Source: Gemmobacter fulvus (GTDB lineage: Bacteria > Pseudomonadota > Alphaproteobacteria > Rhodobacterales > Rhodobacteraceae). From it: a DNA stretch of 64,000 nt. The notes under the pieces were generated by a model. That model ran no database searches and was not told the origin of the DNA. It worked only from the letters and a program-made list of their open reading frames with translations. Where the stretch lies: the NCBI RefSeq assembly GCF_018798885.1, contig NZ_CP076361.1, positions 2,695,501 through 2,759,500 on the forward strand, in the 5' to 3' direction. The position numbers and the translations under genes were made by a program. Below, one piece after another: positions 25,443 to 33,905 of the stretch. Within the stretch, counting starts at the first letter, position 1. Every line of letters begins with the position of its first letter.

Positions 25443-26074
25443 GCCTGCGCTTGCCGGACAGCGGCGCCGAAACCGATGTGGCGGGCCGCCGCCACGCGCC
25501 CTCGGCGGCGCGCAATGCAGCCCCGCTGGCCGATCTGTTGCGCGACGTGCTGCCCGCCTCGGGCCGCCTGCTCGAACTCGCCTCGGGCACCGGCCAGCAT
25601 GCGGCAGCGCTGAGTGCGGCGCTGCCCGGCTGGATCTGGCAACCGAGTGAGGTCAATCCGGCGCTGTTCGCTTCGATCCGCGCCTGGGCGCAAGATGCGC
25701 CCCGCATCCTGCCGCCAATTGGCCTAGATGCGGCGCAGCCGGGCTGGGCCGCCCCTCTGGGCCAGTGGGACGCCGTGCTGCTGGTCAATCTGCTGCATCT
25801 GATTCCGCAGGGGGCTGCAAGCACCGTGCTGGAGGGTATGGCCGCCGCACTCGCCCCGGCGGGCCGGGCGGTGATCTACGGTCCCTTCCTGCGTCAAGGC
25901 CAGACCACCAGCCCCGGCGACGCCGCCTTTCATGCCGATCTGCAGGCGCAGGATCCGGCCATCGGCTACAAGGAGCTGGACTGGGTGTCAGACCGGCTCG
26001 CCGCCGCCGGGCTGACCCTGCAGTGCCACACCATGCCCGCGAACAATCTGGCGCTGGTGGCGACACGCGGCTGA
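25439..26074 (+). CDS. DUF938-family class I SAM-dependent methyltransferase-like protein
   Basis: A 211-residue protein. The N-terminus (GRRHAPSAARNAAPLADLLRDVL) and glycine motif LLELASGTGQHAAAL match the DUF938 family, which has the Rossmann fold of methyltransferases. Family substrates are not established. Also visible is the post-motif acidic segment WQPSEVNPALFASI that would bind the ribose of S-adenosylmethionine. The start codon is embedded in the stop of the flavoprotein gene; an open extension upstream lies entirely inside that gene. Confidence 0.88.
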   Translation: MSLRLPDSGAETDVAGRRHAPSAARNAAPLADLLRDVLPASGRLLELASGTGQHAAALSAALPGWIWQPSEVNPALFASIRAWAQDAPRILPPIGLDAAQPGWAAPLGQWDAVLLVNLLHLIPQGAASTVLEGMAAALAPAGRAVIYGPFLRQGQTTSPGDAAFHADLQAQDPAIGYKELDWVSDRLAAAGLTLQCHTMPANNLALVATRG

Positions 26075-26171
26075 TCCGCCGACCACAGGCGCGGCGATGA
26101 TTTCAGGGCGTGACAAGCGGCAAGCTCTGGGCTTTGATGCCAGCCCAAACCGTTCCCAGTCCGAGGTTTTC

Positions 26172-26984
26172 ATGCGCCTGTCCCCCCTGCTGCTGATCGC
26201 AAGTCTCACCGGCCTTCTGGCGGCCTGTGGCGGCGGCCCGTCGCCCCGCCCCGAGGCCCGCCCCGCCGTGGCGGTCGCGCCGGATCAGATCACGGTGGCC
26301 AATTTCGGGGATGCCGCACCACACCCCTGGGGCCCGGAAACACCGCAAAGCCATGCGGTGCACGGGATTGACGTGGCCCGCTTCCAGACCTCGGTCGATT
26401 GGCCGCTGGCACGGGCGAACGGCGTGAACTTCGCCTTCATCAAGGCCACCGAAGGCGGCGACCGGGTGGATGCGCTGTTCGACAGCCATTGGCGCGGCGC
26501 GGCGCGGGCAGGCGTGCGGCGCGGCGCCTATCACTTCTTCTACCATTGCCGGGCCCCGGAAGAACAGGCCGCATGGTTCATCCGCAATGTGCCCAAACGC
26601 GCCGGAGATCTGCCGCCGGTGATCGACATGGAATGGACGCCCGACAGCCCGACCTGCACCATCCGCCGCCCGGCGACCGAGATCCGCGCCGATGCCGCCA
26701 CGCTGATCCGCCTGTTCACCCAGCATTACGGCACCGCGCCGATCCTCTACACCACCGTCGATTTCTATGAAGACAATCAGATGTGGCGGCTGAAAGGCGT
26801 CGATTTCTGGCTGCGCTCGGTCTCGGCGCATCCGTCCGACCGCTATCCGGGCCAGCACTGGACTTTCTGGCAATATACCTCCACCGGCCTTGTGCCGGGG
26901 ATCGCGGGCAACACCGACATCAATGCCTATGCAGGCAGCGCCGCAGATTGGGGCCGTTGGCTGGCCAGCCGCGCCCAACGCTGA
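26172..26984 (+). CDS. Glycoside hydrolase family 25 (lysozyme/muramidase-like) lipoprotein
   Basis: A 270-residue envelope protein. The N-terminus MRLSPLLLIASLTGLLAAC is a lipoprotein signal with lipobox LAAC, followed by a Pro/Ala/Arg-rich linker and a GH25 domain (about 60-265) with HGIDVARFQTSVDW, FAFIKATEGGDRVD, GAYHFFYHC and the DxE pair in VIDMEWTPD that carries the catalytic glutamate. It should cleave N-acetylmuramyl bonds in peptidoglycan, for cell-wall remodelling. The start was chosen at the lipoprotein signal; the frame is open 25 codons further upstream without signal-peptide character. Confidence 0.9.
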   Translation: MRLSPLLLIASLTGLLAACGGGPSPRPEARPAVAVAPDQITVANFGDAAPHPWGPETPQSHAVHGIDVARFQTSVDWPLARANGVNFAFIKATEGGDRVDALFDSHWRGAARAGVRRGAYHFFYHCRAPEEQAAWFIRNVPKRAGDLPPVIDMEWTPDSPTCTIRRPATEIRADAATLIRLFTQHYGTAPILYTTVDFYEDNQMWRLKGVDFWLRSVSAHPSDRYPGQHWTFWQYTSTGLVPGIAGNTDINAYAGSAADWGRWLASRAQR

Positions 26985-26991
26985 GCCCCCG

Positions 26992-27051
26992 TTCATCTTG
27001 GTAAAAATATCCCCGCCGGAGGCGACCCGAGGGGATCCGGGCCTTGCCCGG
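26992..27051 (-). repeat. Palindromic interspersed element downstream of the GH25 gene (minus orientation)
   Basis: Read on the minus strand: a CCGGGC AAG GCCCGG hairpin (27037-27051), a CCTCCGG segment, then GGGGATATTT, TTAC and CAAGATGAA ending eight bases after the GH25 stop. The core matches the copies at 17253 and 21013; the hairpin part differs. Another small palindrome, GCGCGCC AAA GGCGCGC, follows at 27071-27087. Confidence 0.65.
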
Positions 27052-27102
27052 GCGCCGAGATACAAGGCCTGCGCGCCAAAGGCGCGCTCCGCTTGAATAG
27101 AC

Positions 27103-27130
27103 AAAGGCCGCCCCGGATGGGGCGGCCTTT
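27103..27130 (-). terminator. Strong terminator, 12-bp stem, downstream of the dimethylglycine-dehydrogenase-like gene
   Basis: AAAGGCCGCCCC and GGGGCGGCCTTT are perfect arms around GGAT. A-run and T-run flank it on both strands, so it can act in both directions. It lies 20 bases after the minus-strand flavoprotein stop and downstream of the plus-strand GH25 gene. Confidence 0.85.
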
Positions 27131-27149
27131 CGGTTTGCTGCGGGTCGGG

Positions 27150-29648
27150 TCAGCCGTCGATGCGGATCCGGGCATTGGAGGGATCGAAGGGGCTGTCTTC
27201 CACCACTTCCACATCCCATTCCTGCAACAGCATCTTGACCTTCAGCCGGGTGCCCACTTCGGCCAGTTCGACCGGCACATACCCCATGCCGATCTGCTTG
27301 CCAAAGGCCACCGAATAGCCGCCCGAGGTCAGACGACCGACCTTGACGCCGTCTTTCAGCAGCGCTTCCTTGCCCCAGGGATCGGTGTCGCCCGGCCCGT
27401 CGATCAGCACGGTCACGCATTTGAAGCGCACGCCGGTATCGAGCATCGCCTGCTTGCCGTGGAACTCTTTCTTCAGATCGACAAAGCGGTCCAGACCGGC
27501 TTCCAGGGGCGTCGCATCGCGGCCCAGTTCCGTGCCGAAGGCACGATAGGATTTCTCCTGCCGCAGCCAGTTCTGCGCCCGCGCGCCGACGCCCTTCAGA
27601 CCGTGCTTTTCGCCGACCGACCAGATCAGATCCCACAGGTAGCGGCCAAATTCGATCGGGTAATGCAGCTCCCAGCCCAATTCGCCGGTATAGGCCACGC
27701 GGATCGCGCGGACCGGGCACATGCCCAGTTCGATGTCGCGGCAGCTCAGCCAGGGGAAGCGCTTGTTCGACAGAACGGTGTCCGGGTTGGCGTCCTTGAC
27801 GATCTCTTTCAGCAGGGCGCGGGCATTCGGGCCGGCCAGCGCATAGACGCCCCATTGGGTGGTGACGTCATGGATGTCGATATGACCGCCGCCGTTGCCC
27901 ATGAAATCCTCGGCGGATTTCAGCAGGTAATCCGAGTCATAAGAGGTCCAGGCCCCGGCAGAGATGATGTAGTATTCATTCTCCTTCAGCCGCACGATGG
28001 TATATTCGGTGCGGGTGGTGCCGGTTTCGGTCAGCGCATAGGTCAGGTTGATGCGGCCGACCTTGGGCAGGGTGTTGCAGGTGAAATGATCGAGGAAGGC
28101 GGTGGCACCGGGGCCGCGCACCAGATGTTTGGTGAAGGCGGTGGCGTCGATGATGCCGACGGTGTTGCGCACAGCTTCGGCCTCGGCCACGGCATAGGGC
28201 CACCAGGCGCCACGGCGGAACGAGCGGCTGTCATGGTCGAACGACGCGGGCGCATCTTTCGGGCCATAATAGTTCGGGCGATCCCAGCCGTTCACCTGCC
28301 CGAATTGCGCGCCCATCTCCTTCTGGCGGTCATAGGCCGGGGCGGTGCGCAGCGGGCGGCAGGCTTCGCGCTCTTCGTCCGGGTGGTGCAGGATGAAGAC
28401 ATGCTCATAGCATTCCTCGTTCTTGCGCGCGGCATATTCGGTGGTCATCCACTGGCCATAGCGGCGCGGATCAAGCGACGCCATGTCGATCTCGGCCTCG
28501 CCTTGCGTCATCAGCTGCGCGAGGTAATGGCCGGTGCCGCCCGCCGCGGTGATGCCGAAGCTGAAGCCCTCGGCGATCCACATATTGCGCAGTCCCGGCA
28601 CCGGGCCGACCAGCGGGTTGCCATCGGGGGTATAGCAGATCGGGCCGTTGAAATCGTCTTTCAGACCGACGGTTTCCGACGAGGGCAGGCGGTGGATCAT
28701 CGACATGTATTCGGCTTCGATCCGTTCCAGATCCAGCGGGAACAGGTCGGCGCGGAAGCTTTCGGGCACGTCATAGAGGAAACGCGCGGGCGCATTGCGC
28801 TCATAGGGACCAAGGATCCAGCCGCCACGCTCTTCGCGCACATACCATTTGGCATCGGCGTCGCGCAGCACCGGGTGTTCCGGGTTGTTCTTGCGGAACT
28901 CTTGCAGCATTGGATCGGGTTCGGTCACGATGAACTGGTGTTCCACCGGAATTGCCGGGATCTTGACGCCCAGCAGGCGCGCCGTACGCTGTGCATGGTT
29001 GCCGGTGGCGGTGACAACGTGTTCGGCGGTGATCTCGAACTTGTCTTCGCCGGGCACCAGCATGCCACCCTTTTCGATCATGCGGGTGCAGGACACGATC
29101 CATTCGCTGCCGGTCCAGCGGTAGCCATCCACCTGCACCTTGCGTTCGATGGTGGCGCCGTGCTGGCGCGCCCCCTTGGCCATCGCCTGCGTCACGTCCG
29201 CCGGGTTGATATAGCCATCCTGCGGGTGATAGAGCGCGCCCACCAGATCACTGGTGTTCAGCAGCGGCCAGCGCTCTTTCATCTGCGCAGGCGTCAGGAA
29301 TTCGTGATAGACGCCCGCCGTTTCGGCGACCGACGAATACAGCATGTATTCGTCCATGCGTTCCTGATGCTGGGCCATACGCAGGTTGCCCACCACGGCA
29401 AACCCGGCATTCAGGCCGGTTTCCGCCTCCAGCGATTTGTAGAAATCGACCGAGTATTTGTGGATATGGGTGGTCGCATAGCTCATGTTGAACAGCGGCA
29501 GCAGACCGGCGGCATGCCAGGTGGAGCCGGAGGTCAGCTCGTCACGTTCGACCAGCATCGTATCCCAGCCGGCTTTGGCAAGGTGATAGGCAATCCCGTT
29601 GCCGACGGCACCACCGCCGACAACCAGAGCTTTGACATGGGTTTTCAT
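27150..29648 (-). CDS. Dimethylglycine / sarcosine dehydrogenase-like flavoprotein with GcvT domains
   Basis: An 832-residue enzyme, the usual length for DMGDH. N-terminal FAD-dependent DAO domain: VKALVVGGGAVGNGIAYHLAK, then SGSTWHAAGLLP, whose histidine is the covalent FAD site in DMGDH homologues. From about residue 430 on lie the folate-binding GcvT and GcvT C-terminal barrel domains (TFTKHLVRGPGATAFLDH, GELGWELHYPIEF, GYSVAFGKQIGMGYV). It demethylates N,N-dimethylglycine or sarcosine, passing the one-carbon unit to tetrahydrofolate. ATG at 29648 follows GGAGAGG; a longer open frame upstream has no homology-like character. No other glycine-betaine genes adjoin it. Confidence 0.92.
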   Translation of the reverse strand: MKTHVKALVVGGGAVGNGIAYHLAKAGWDTMLVERDELTSGSTWHAAGLLPLFNMSYATTHIHKYSVDFYKSLEAETGLNAGFAVVGNLRMAQHQERMDEYMLYSSVAETAGVYHEFLTPAQMKERWPLLNTSDLVGALYHPQDGYINPADVTQAMAKGARQHGATIERKVQVDGYRWTGSEWIVSCTRMIEKGGMLVPGEDKFEITAEHVVTATGNHAQRTARLLGVKIPAIPVEHQFIVTEPDPMLQEFRKNNPEHPVLRDADAKWYVREERGGWILGPYERNAPARFLYDVPESFRADLFPLDLERIEAEYMSMIHRLPSSETVGLKDDFNGPICYTPDGNPLVGPVPGLRNMWIAEGFSFGITAAGGTGHYLAQLMTQGEAEIDMASLDPRRYGQWMTTEYAARKNEECYEHVFILHHPDEEREACRPLRTAPAYDRQKEMGAQFGQVNGWDRPNYYGPKDAPASFDHDSRSFRRGAWWPYAVAEAEAVRNTVGIIDATAFTKHLVRGPGATAFLDHFTCNTLPKVGRINLTYALTETGTTRTEYTIVRLKENEYYIISAGAWTSYDSDYLLKSAEDFMGNGGGHIDIHDVTTQWGVYALAGPNARALLKEIVKDANPDTVLSNKRFPWLSCRDIELGMCPVRAIRVAYTGELGWELHYPIEFGRYLWDLIWSVGEKHGLKGVGARAQNWLRQEKSYRAFGTELGRDATPLEAGLDRFVDLKKEFHGKQAMLDTGVRFKCVTVLIDGPGDTDPWGKEALLKDGVKVGRLTSGGYSVAFGKQIGMGYVPVELAEVGTRLKVKMLLQEWDVEVVEDSPFDPSNARIRIDG

Positions 29649-29808
29649 CGGGGCCTCTCCGTGGCGCATGGGTTTTGCCATAGATGCCAGAGGATCGGCG
29701 CAATCGCCAAGGTGGTCCGACCTGTTGCGGCAGAAAACGACATGGCGCACCGGAAAGCGGCAGCTTGTCGCCTTGACGCAGGCCGGGGCGCGCGGATAGC
29801 CATGCGCC

Positions 29809-30216
29809 ATGTCTGCCCGCGTCGCCCATTCCCTGACCCGCGTCCTTGGTTTTCTGCTGGTGCTGCCATTCATGGCCATGGCGCTGGTGGCACCGGGCGT
29901 GATGCCTGCGCGCAGTCAGGATGGCGCGATCACCATGGTGATCTGTGCCGATGGTATGGCCGTTGAATTGCGGGTCGATCCGGCAACGGGCCAGCCTGTT
30001 GAGACGGATGCGATGGCGGGCACTGACACGGCACCCGAAGACGGGCGCTGCGACTGGTCGCAGGCGGTTTCGGTGGCGGTGCTGCTGGCGCAGCCTGATC
30101 TGCCGCCGCCGCTGCGCCTGCTGCGCGCCGTTGTTCCTGTCGCGCCGAAGGATCTGTGGCGGCCCGCCCATGATCCGCGTGGCCTCTGGGCGCGGGGACC
30201 GCCTGCCTCTGTCTGA
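29809..30216 (+). CDS. DUF2946-like small secreted protein
   Basis: A 135-residue protein with a hydrophobic signal or anchor at about 10-33 (VLGFLLVLPFMAMALVAPGVMP) followed by ITMVICADGMAVELRVD, the pattern of DUF2946 proteins. A Pro-rich tail follows (PPPLRLLRAVVPVAP). Family function is unknown, but members often sit beside PepSY proteins and TonB-dependent receptors for metal uptake. Here the PepSY gene follows after 38 bases on the same strand. Moderately sure of the family assignment. Confidence 0.7.
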   Translation: MSARVAHSLTRVLGFLLVLPFMAMALVAPGVMPARSQDGAITMVICADGMAVELRVDPATGQPVETDAMAGTDTAPEDGRCDWSQAVSVAVLLAQPDLPPPLRLLRAVVPVAPKDLWRPAHDPRGLWARGPPASV

Positions 30217-30254
30217 TCTTTCGCCCTGAAAAATCACACAGACGGAGTTTTTCC

Positions 30255-31657
30255 ATGTCGACCCCAACACCCGGCCTTGCGGCCGGACACGGCGAAGGCC
30301 GTGCAAACAAGCTGTATTTCGCAATCTGGCGCTGGCATTTCTATGCCGGGCTTTATGTGATCCCGTTCCTGTTCATGCTGGCAGCCACCGGCCTGATCAT
30401 GCTGTGGATCAGTGTCCTGTCCGGCCTTGGCGATGAACGGATGACCGTCACGCCCGGCGGCACCCCGATGGCGCTGAGCGCGCTGCAAGCGGCGGCAGAG
30501 GCGGCAGTGCCCGGAGGCACCGCCACGCAATATGTGGCCCCGCTCAGCCCCGGCCATACTGCGGCCTTTGCCGTGGCAACCGACAGCGGCAAGACCGGTG
30601 TCACCCTGAACCCCTATACCGGCGAGGTGCTGCACAGCTTCCCCTGGCGCGCAGGCTGGTATGATTTTGCCAATGATGTGCATGGCACGCTGATGATCGG
30701 CAATACCGGTGACTGGCTGATCGAGGCGGCGGCGAGCCTTGCCCTGCTGCTGATTGCGACCGGCATCTATCTGCATTGGCCGCGCAATGGCGGAACCTGG
30801 CGCGAGGCGCTGGTGCCCTCGTTCTCCAAGTCCGGGCGGGCGCTGTGGAAATCGCTGCACGGGGTGATCGGGCTTTGGGTCTCGTTGCTGCTGGTGGTGT
30901 TCCTGATTTCCGGGCTCAGCTGGGCTGGGGTCTGGGGTCGAAATTCGTGCAGGCCTGGTCAACGTTTCCGGCGGAAAAATGGGACAATGTGCCGTTGTCG
31001 GATGCCACACATGCCAGCATGAATCACGGTGCCGCCAAGGAAGTGCCCTGGGGTCTGGAACAGACGCCGCTGCCCGCATCGGGCTCGCTGGCCGGAACCA
31101 TGGCCATCACCGGGCCTGTCACCATCGATTCGGTGGGCGCATTCGCACAAAGCCTTGGGTTTGTTCACCGCTTTCAGCTGAACCTGCCGGGTGATGCGGG
31201 CGGGGTCTGGACCATCAGCCATGACAGCATGTCGAATGATGGCCCGAACCCGGCGGCAGATCGCACGATCCACATTGACCAATATACCGGCAATGTTCTG
31301 GCGGATGTGCACTATGCCGATTATTCGGTTTACGCCAAGGCGATGGCCTGGGGCATCGCCTTTCACGAAGGTGATATGGGGCTGTGGAACGTGGTGCTGA
31401 ACACGGTGTTTTGCCTCTGCATCGTGTTTCTGACGCTGTCGGGCCTTGTGATGTGGTGGAAGCGCCGCCCGTCCGGGGCGGGCCGTCTGGCCGCGCCGCC
31501 CCGGCCCGATCTGGTGCCGCTGACGCGCGGGGTCGTGCTGATCGCCCTGGTGCTGTCGATGGCCTTCCCAATGCTGGGGCTGAGCCTGCTGGCCGTGCTG
31601 GCCTTTGACCTGATCGTACTGTCCAGCCTGCCGCCGCTGAAACGCGCGCTGTCCTGA
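30255..31657 (+). pseudogene. PepSY-associated TM protein, single -1 frameshift near 30936
   Basis: Two overlapping frames together give one PepSY-TM protein of about 467 residues. The first (from 30255) contains WRWHFYAGLYVIPFLFMLA, the first PepSY domain with its TGEVLHSF motif, and helices up to SGLSWAGVWG. Homology-like sequence then continues in the -1 frame as SKFVQAWSTFPAEKWDN, a second PepSY domain (HIDQYTGNVLADVHYADY) and the last helices. The switch falls in the run TCTGGGGTCG (30931-30940): one more G would give W-G-S-K. Left as is, frame one ends at 31022. Intact homologues are inner-membrane proteins linked to siderophore/iron reduction or metal uptake. Recent inactivation, programmed slippage or a base-calling error in the G run are all possible. 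Confidence 0.85.
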
Positions 31658-31733
31658 TCTGCATCCCGGTGGCAGGGCGCTGGCTTTGCCACCGGGGGCA
31701 GGGGATGCTGGCCCCGATCTGCCGGAGGATCGG

Positions 31734-31910
31734 ATGCGCCTTGTTCCGTTGTTGGTGTGTCTGGCCCTTGCCACCCCTGCGGCGGCCGATGGCGCTGGGG
31801 TCGGTGCGCAAGGGCGGGCTTACCCCTTGCGCAACTGTCCGAGCGAGGCGGCAAGCGTGAACGCCACCGCCGCCACCGCCACGATGGAGGGGCCGGCAGG
31901 CGTGTCGTAG
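31734..31910 (+). CDS. Possible small secreted protein, overlaps the znuB end
   Basis: 58 codons with GGAGG five bases before the ATG and a signal-peptide-like N-terminus MRLVPLLVCLALATPAAADG. The C-terminal 30 codons are antisense to the znuB 3' end. It lies 76 bases after the PepSY gene. The ribosome site and leader are real-looking, but the composition of the rest follows the antisense gene; it may be a degenerate remnant. No family recognised. Confidence 0.3.
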   Translation: MRLVPLLVCLALATPAAADGAGVGAQGRAYPLRNCPSEAASVNATAATATMEGPAGVS

Positions 31911-32611
31911 TGCAGCGACAATTGCAACCCGCCCAGCACCGCGCCCACTCCGATCAGCGCGGCAAGGGCCGCCATCGCCTCGGGCCCGCGCGCCAGCCCG
32001 CGCGCCGTTGCCGCCGGGATGATCAGCATGGCGGCAATCAGCAGCGCCCCCACCACCTTGAGCGCCACAGCCACCGTCAGCGCCAGCGCCAGCGTGAGGA
32101 TCAGGCGCTCGCGGTCGGGGTTCAGCCCCGAGGCGGCGGCCAGATCCTCGTTCAGGGTGGCGGTCAGCAGCGCCGACCAGCGCCAGACCAGCAAGCCGAC
32201 CACCAGCGTCGCCCCGCCCCAGATGAAGCCGAGATCGGCCTTCGACACCGCCAGAATATCGCCGAACAGATAGGCCGAAAGATCCACCCGCGCATCGGGC
32301 ACAAAGCTGACGGCAACCAGACCCAGCGCCAGCGCCGAGTGGGCCAGCACGCCCAAAGTGGTATCCATCGCCCAGCCGCGCGCGGCCAGCGTGGCGACAG
32401 TGACGGCCATGGCCAGCGCCACCGCCAGCGTGCCAAGCCCGATCGGCAGGTTGAACGCCAAGGCCAGCGCCACCCCCAGAATCGCGGCATGGGAGGTGGC
32501 ATCGCCGAAATAGGCCATGCGTCGCCACACCACGAAGGAACCCAGCGGCCCCGCCGCAAGGGCGACACCAATGCCCGCGAGGGCGGCGCGGATCAGGAAA
32601 TCGTCAAGCAT
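31820..32611 (-). CDS. znuB: Zinc ABC transporter permease ZnuB
   Basis: A 263-residue ABC-3 family membrane permease with about eight hydrophobic helices, the conserved start FLIRAALAGIGVALAAGPLGSFVVWRRMAY (split here: FLIRAALAGIGVALA, then AGPLGSFVVWRRMAYFGDA) and SHAAILGVALA. It imports Zn2+ together with ZnuC and ZnuA. The ATG lies inside the end of znuC (8-base overlap), and both follow zur, so the three genes form one zinc-regulated transcript. Confidence 0.95.
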   Translation of the reverse strand: MLDDFLIRAALAGIGVALAAGPLGSFVVWRRMAYFGDATSHAAILGVALALAFNLPIGLGTLAVALAMAVTVATLAARGWAMDTTLGVLAHSALALGLVAVSFVPDARVDLSAYLFGDILAVSKADLGFIWGGATLVVGLLVWRWSALLTATLNEDLAAASGLNPDRERLILTLALALTVAVALKVVGALLIAAMLIIPAATARGLARGPEAMAALAALIGVGAVLGGLQLSLHYDTPAGPSIVAVAAVAFTLAASLGQLRKG

Positions 32612-33365
32612 GGGTGTGCCCGTGATGGTCGTGATGATCATGCGGATGGTCATGGGTGTGATCGTGGTCATGGGCGTGCTGATACAGCGCCAGCGCGCCC
32701 TGCGTGCCCAGCCCGAACAGCGCACGGTATTCCGGCGCATTCGACACCACGCGCGGTGTGCCTTCGCAGCAGATATGGCCGTTCAGGCAGATCACCCGGT
32801 CCGATGCGCTCATCACCACATGCAGATCATGGCTGACCATCAGCACGGCGGCGCCAGTGTCGCGCCGCACCTCTTCGATCAGCCGATAAAACGCGGCCTC
32901 GCCCGGTTGATCGAGGCCCTGGGTCGGTTCGTCCAACACCAGCAGATCGGGTTTGGTCAACAGCGCGCGGGCCAGCAATACGCGTTGGAACTGCCCGCCC
33001 GACAGGCCCGCCATCGGGCGATCCGCCACTTCGGGGACGCCGACGCGGGCCAGTGCGGCATCGCTGTCGGCGCGGCTGTGGCGATGCGGCAGCGACAGAA
33101 ACCGCCGCGCCGTCATCGGCATGGTGCGGTCGATATGCAGCTTTTGCGGCACATAGCCGATGCGCAGGCCGGGGCTGCGGCTGACGCGGCCATGGCTGAC
33201 CGGCAGGATGCCCAGCAGGGCGCGCAGCAGGGTGGATTTGCCAGAGCCGTTGGGGCCGAGAATCGTGACGATTTCGCCCTTGGTCACCCGCAGCGACACG
33301 TCATGCAGCACTTCGCTGCCGCCTGCGCGCACGCAGATGTTCTGCGCCTCGACCAGCGCGGTCAT
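32604..33365 (-). CDS. znuC: Zinc ABC transporter ATP-binding protein ZnuC
   Basis: A 253-residue ATPase: Walker A GPNGSGKST, signature LSGGQFQRVLLARAL, Walker B LLVLDEPTQGLD, switch histidine in MVSHDLH. The last 25 or so residues form a striking His/Asp tail (HAHDHDHTHDHPHDHHDHHG), which could bind or sense zinc at the cytoplasmic face; many ZnuC homologues have a shorter tail. The ATG overlaps the zur stop by four bases and its own end overlaps znuB. Confidence 0.95.
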   Translation of the reverse strand: MTALVEAQNICVRAGGSEVLHDVSLRVTKGEIVTILGPNGSGKSTLLRALLGILPVSHGRVSRSPGLRIGYVPQKLHIDRTMPMTARRFLSLPHRHSRADSDAALARVGVPEVADRPMAGLSGGQFQRVLLARALLTKPDLLVLDEPTQGLDQPGEAAFYRLIEEVRRDTGAAVLMVSHDLHVVMSASDRVICLNGHICCEGTPRVVSNAPEYRALFGLGTQGALALYQHAHDHDHTHDHPHDHHDHHGHTHA

Positions 33366-33838
33366 GCGGTGGCCGTGCAGGCCGGGCACAGGCCCAGAGC
33401 CTCGATATTCGCCCGCTCCACGGTAAAGCCGAGGCTCTCCGCCGCCGTTTCCAGCGCCGCGCGCACGGGGGCGGCGGGGGCTTCGGCCACCGCATCGCAC
33501 AGGCGGCAGATCAGGAAGGCGGGGGCGTGATCCTCGCCGGGGTGCATGCAGGCGGTGAAGGCATTCAGGCGGCGGATGCGGTGGGCAAGCCCTTGATCCA
33601 CCAGAAATTCCAGCGCGCGGTACGCAACCGGCGGCTGGTTGCCGAAGCCTTCGGCGGCCAGCCGTTGCAGCACGTCATAGGCCCCCATGGCGCGATGGGC
33701 CTCCAGCAATATCTCCAGCACGCGGCGACGCACCGGGGTCAGGCGCGCGCCATTGGCCGTGGTCAGCGCCTCGGCGCGGGCCAGGACATCGCCGGAACAA
33801 TGGGCATGATCGTGCTGATGGAAGGCGGGGGATGACAT
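33362..33838 (-). CDS. zur: Fur-family zinc uptake regulator Zur
   Basis: A 158-residue Fur-type repressor. The N-terminus is His-rich (FHQHDHAHCSGD). The winged-helix region has RLTPVRRRVLEILLEA, AYDVLQRLAAEG and PPVAYRALEFLVDQGLAHRI. Structural zinc cysteines are in ICRLCD and LCPAC. With bound Zn2+ it should repress its own operon (zur-znuC-znuB) and the divergent znuA through a site in the 67-base gap. First gene of the minus-strand operon. Confidence 0.93.
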   Translation of the reverse strand: MSSPAFHQHDHAHCSGDVLARAEALTTANGARLTPVRRRVLEILLEAHRAMGAYDVLQRLAAEGFGNQPPVAYRALEFLVDQGLAHRIRRLNAFTACMHPGEDHAPAFLICRLCDAVAEAPAAPVRAALETAAESLGFTVERANIEALGLCPACTATA

Positions 33839-33854
33839 TGCTGCCCTCTTGACG

Positions 33855-33869
33855 TGTTATGATATTACA
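33855..33869. promoter_or_regulatory. Candidate Zur box between zur and znuA
   Basis: TGTTAT GAT ATTACA is an imperfect palindrome (one mismatched pair) similar to AT-rich Zur operators of proteobacteria (TGTTATANTATAACA-like). It is centred in the 67-base divergent intergenic region and could control both directions. Confidence 0.65.
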
Positions 33870-33905
33870 TACATAGACCCTGCACCGGAAAAGCGAAGGG
33901 GTCAA

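Noticed and set aside
27093-29966. A 957-codon plus-strand frame opposite the DMGDH-like gene
   Set aside because: Starts in the terminator region and shows only antisense composition.
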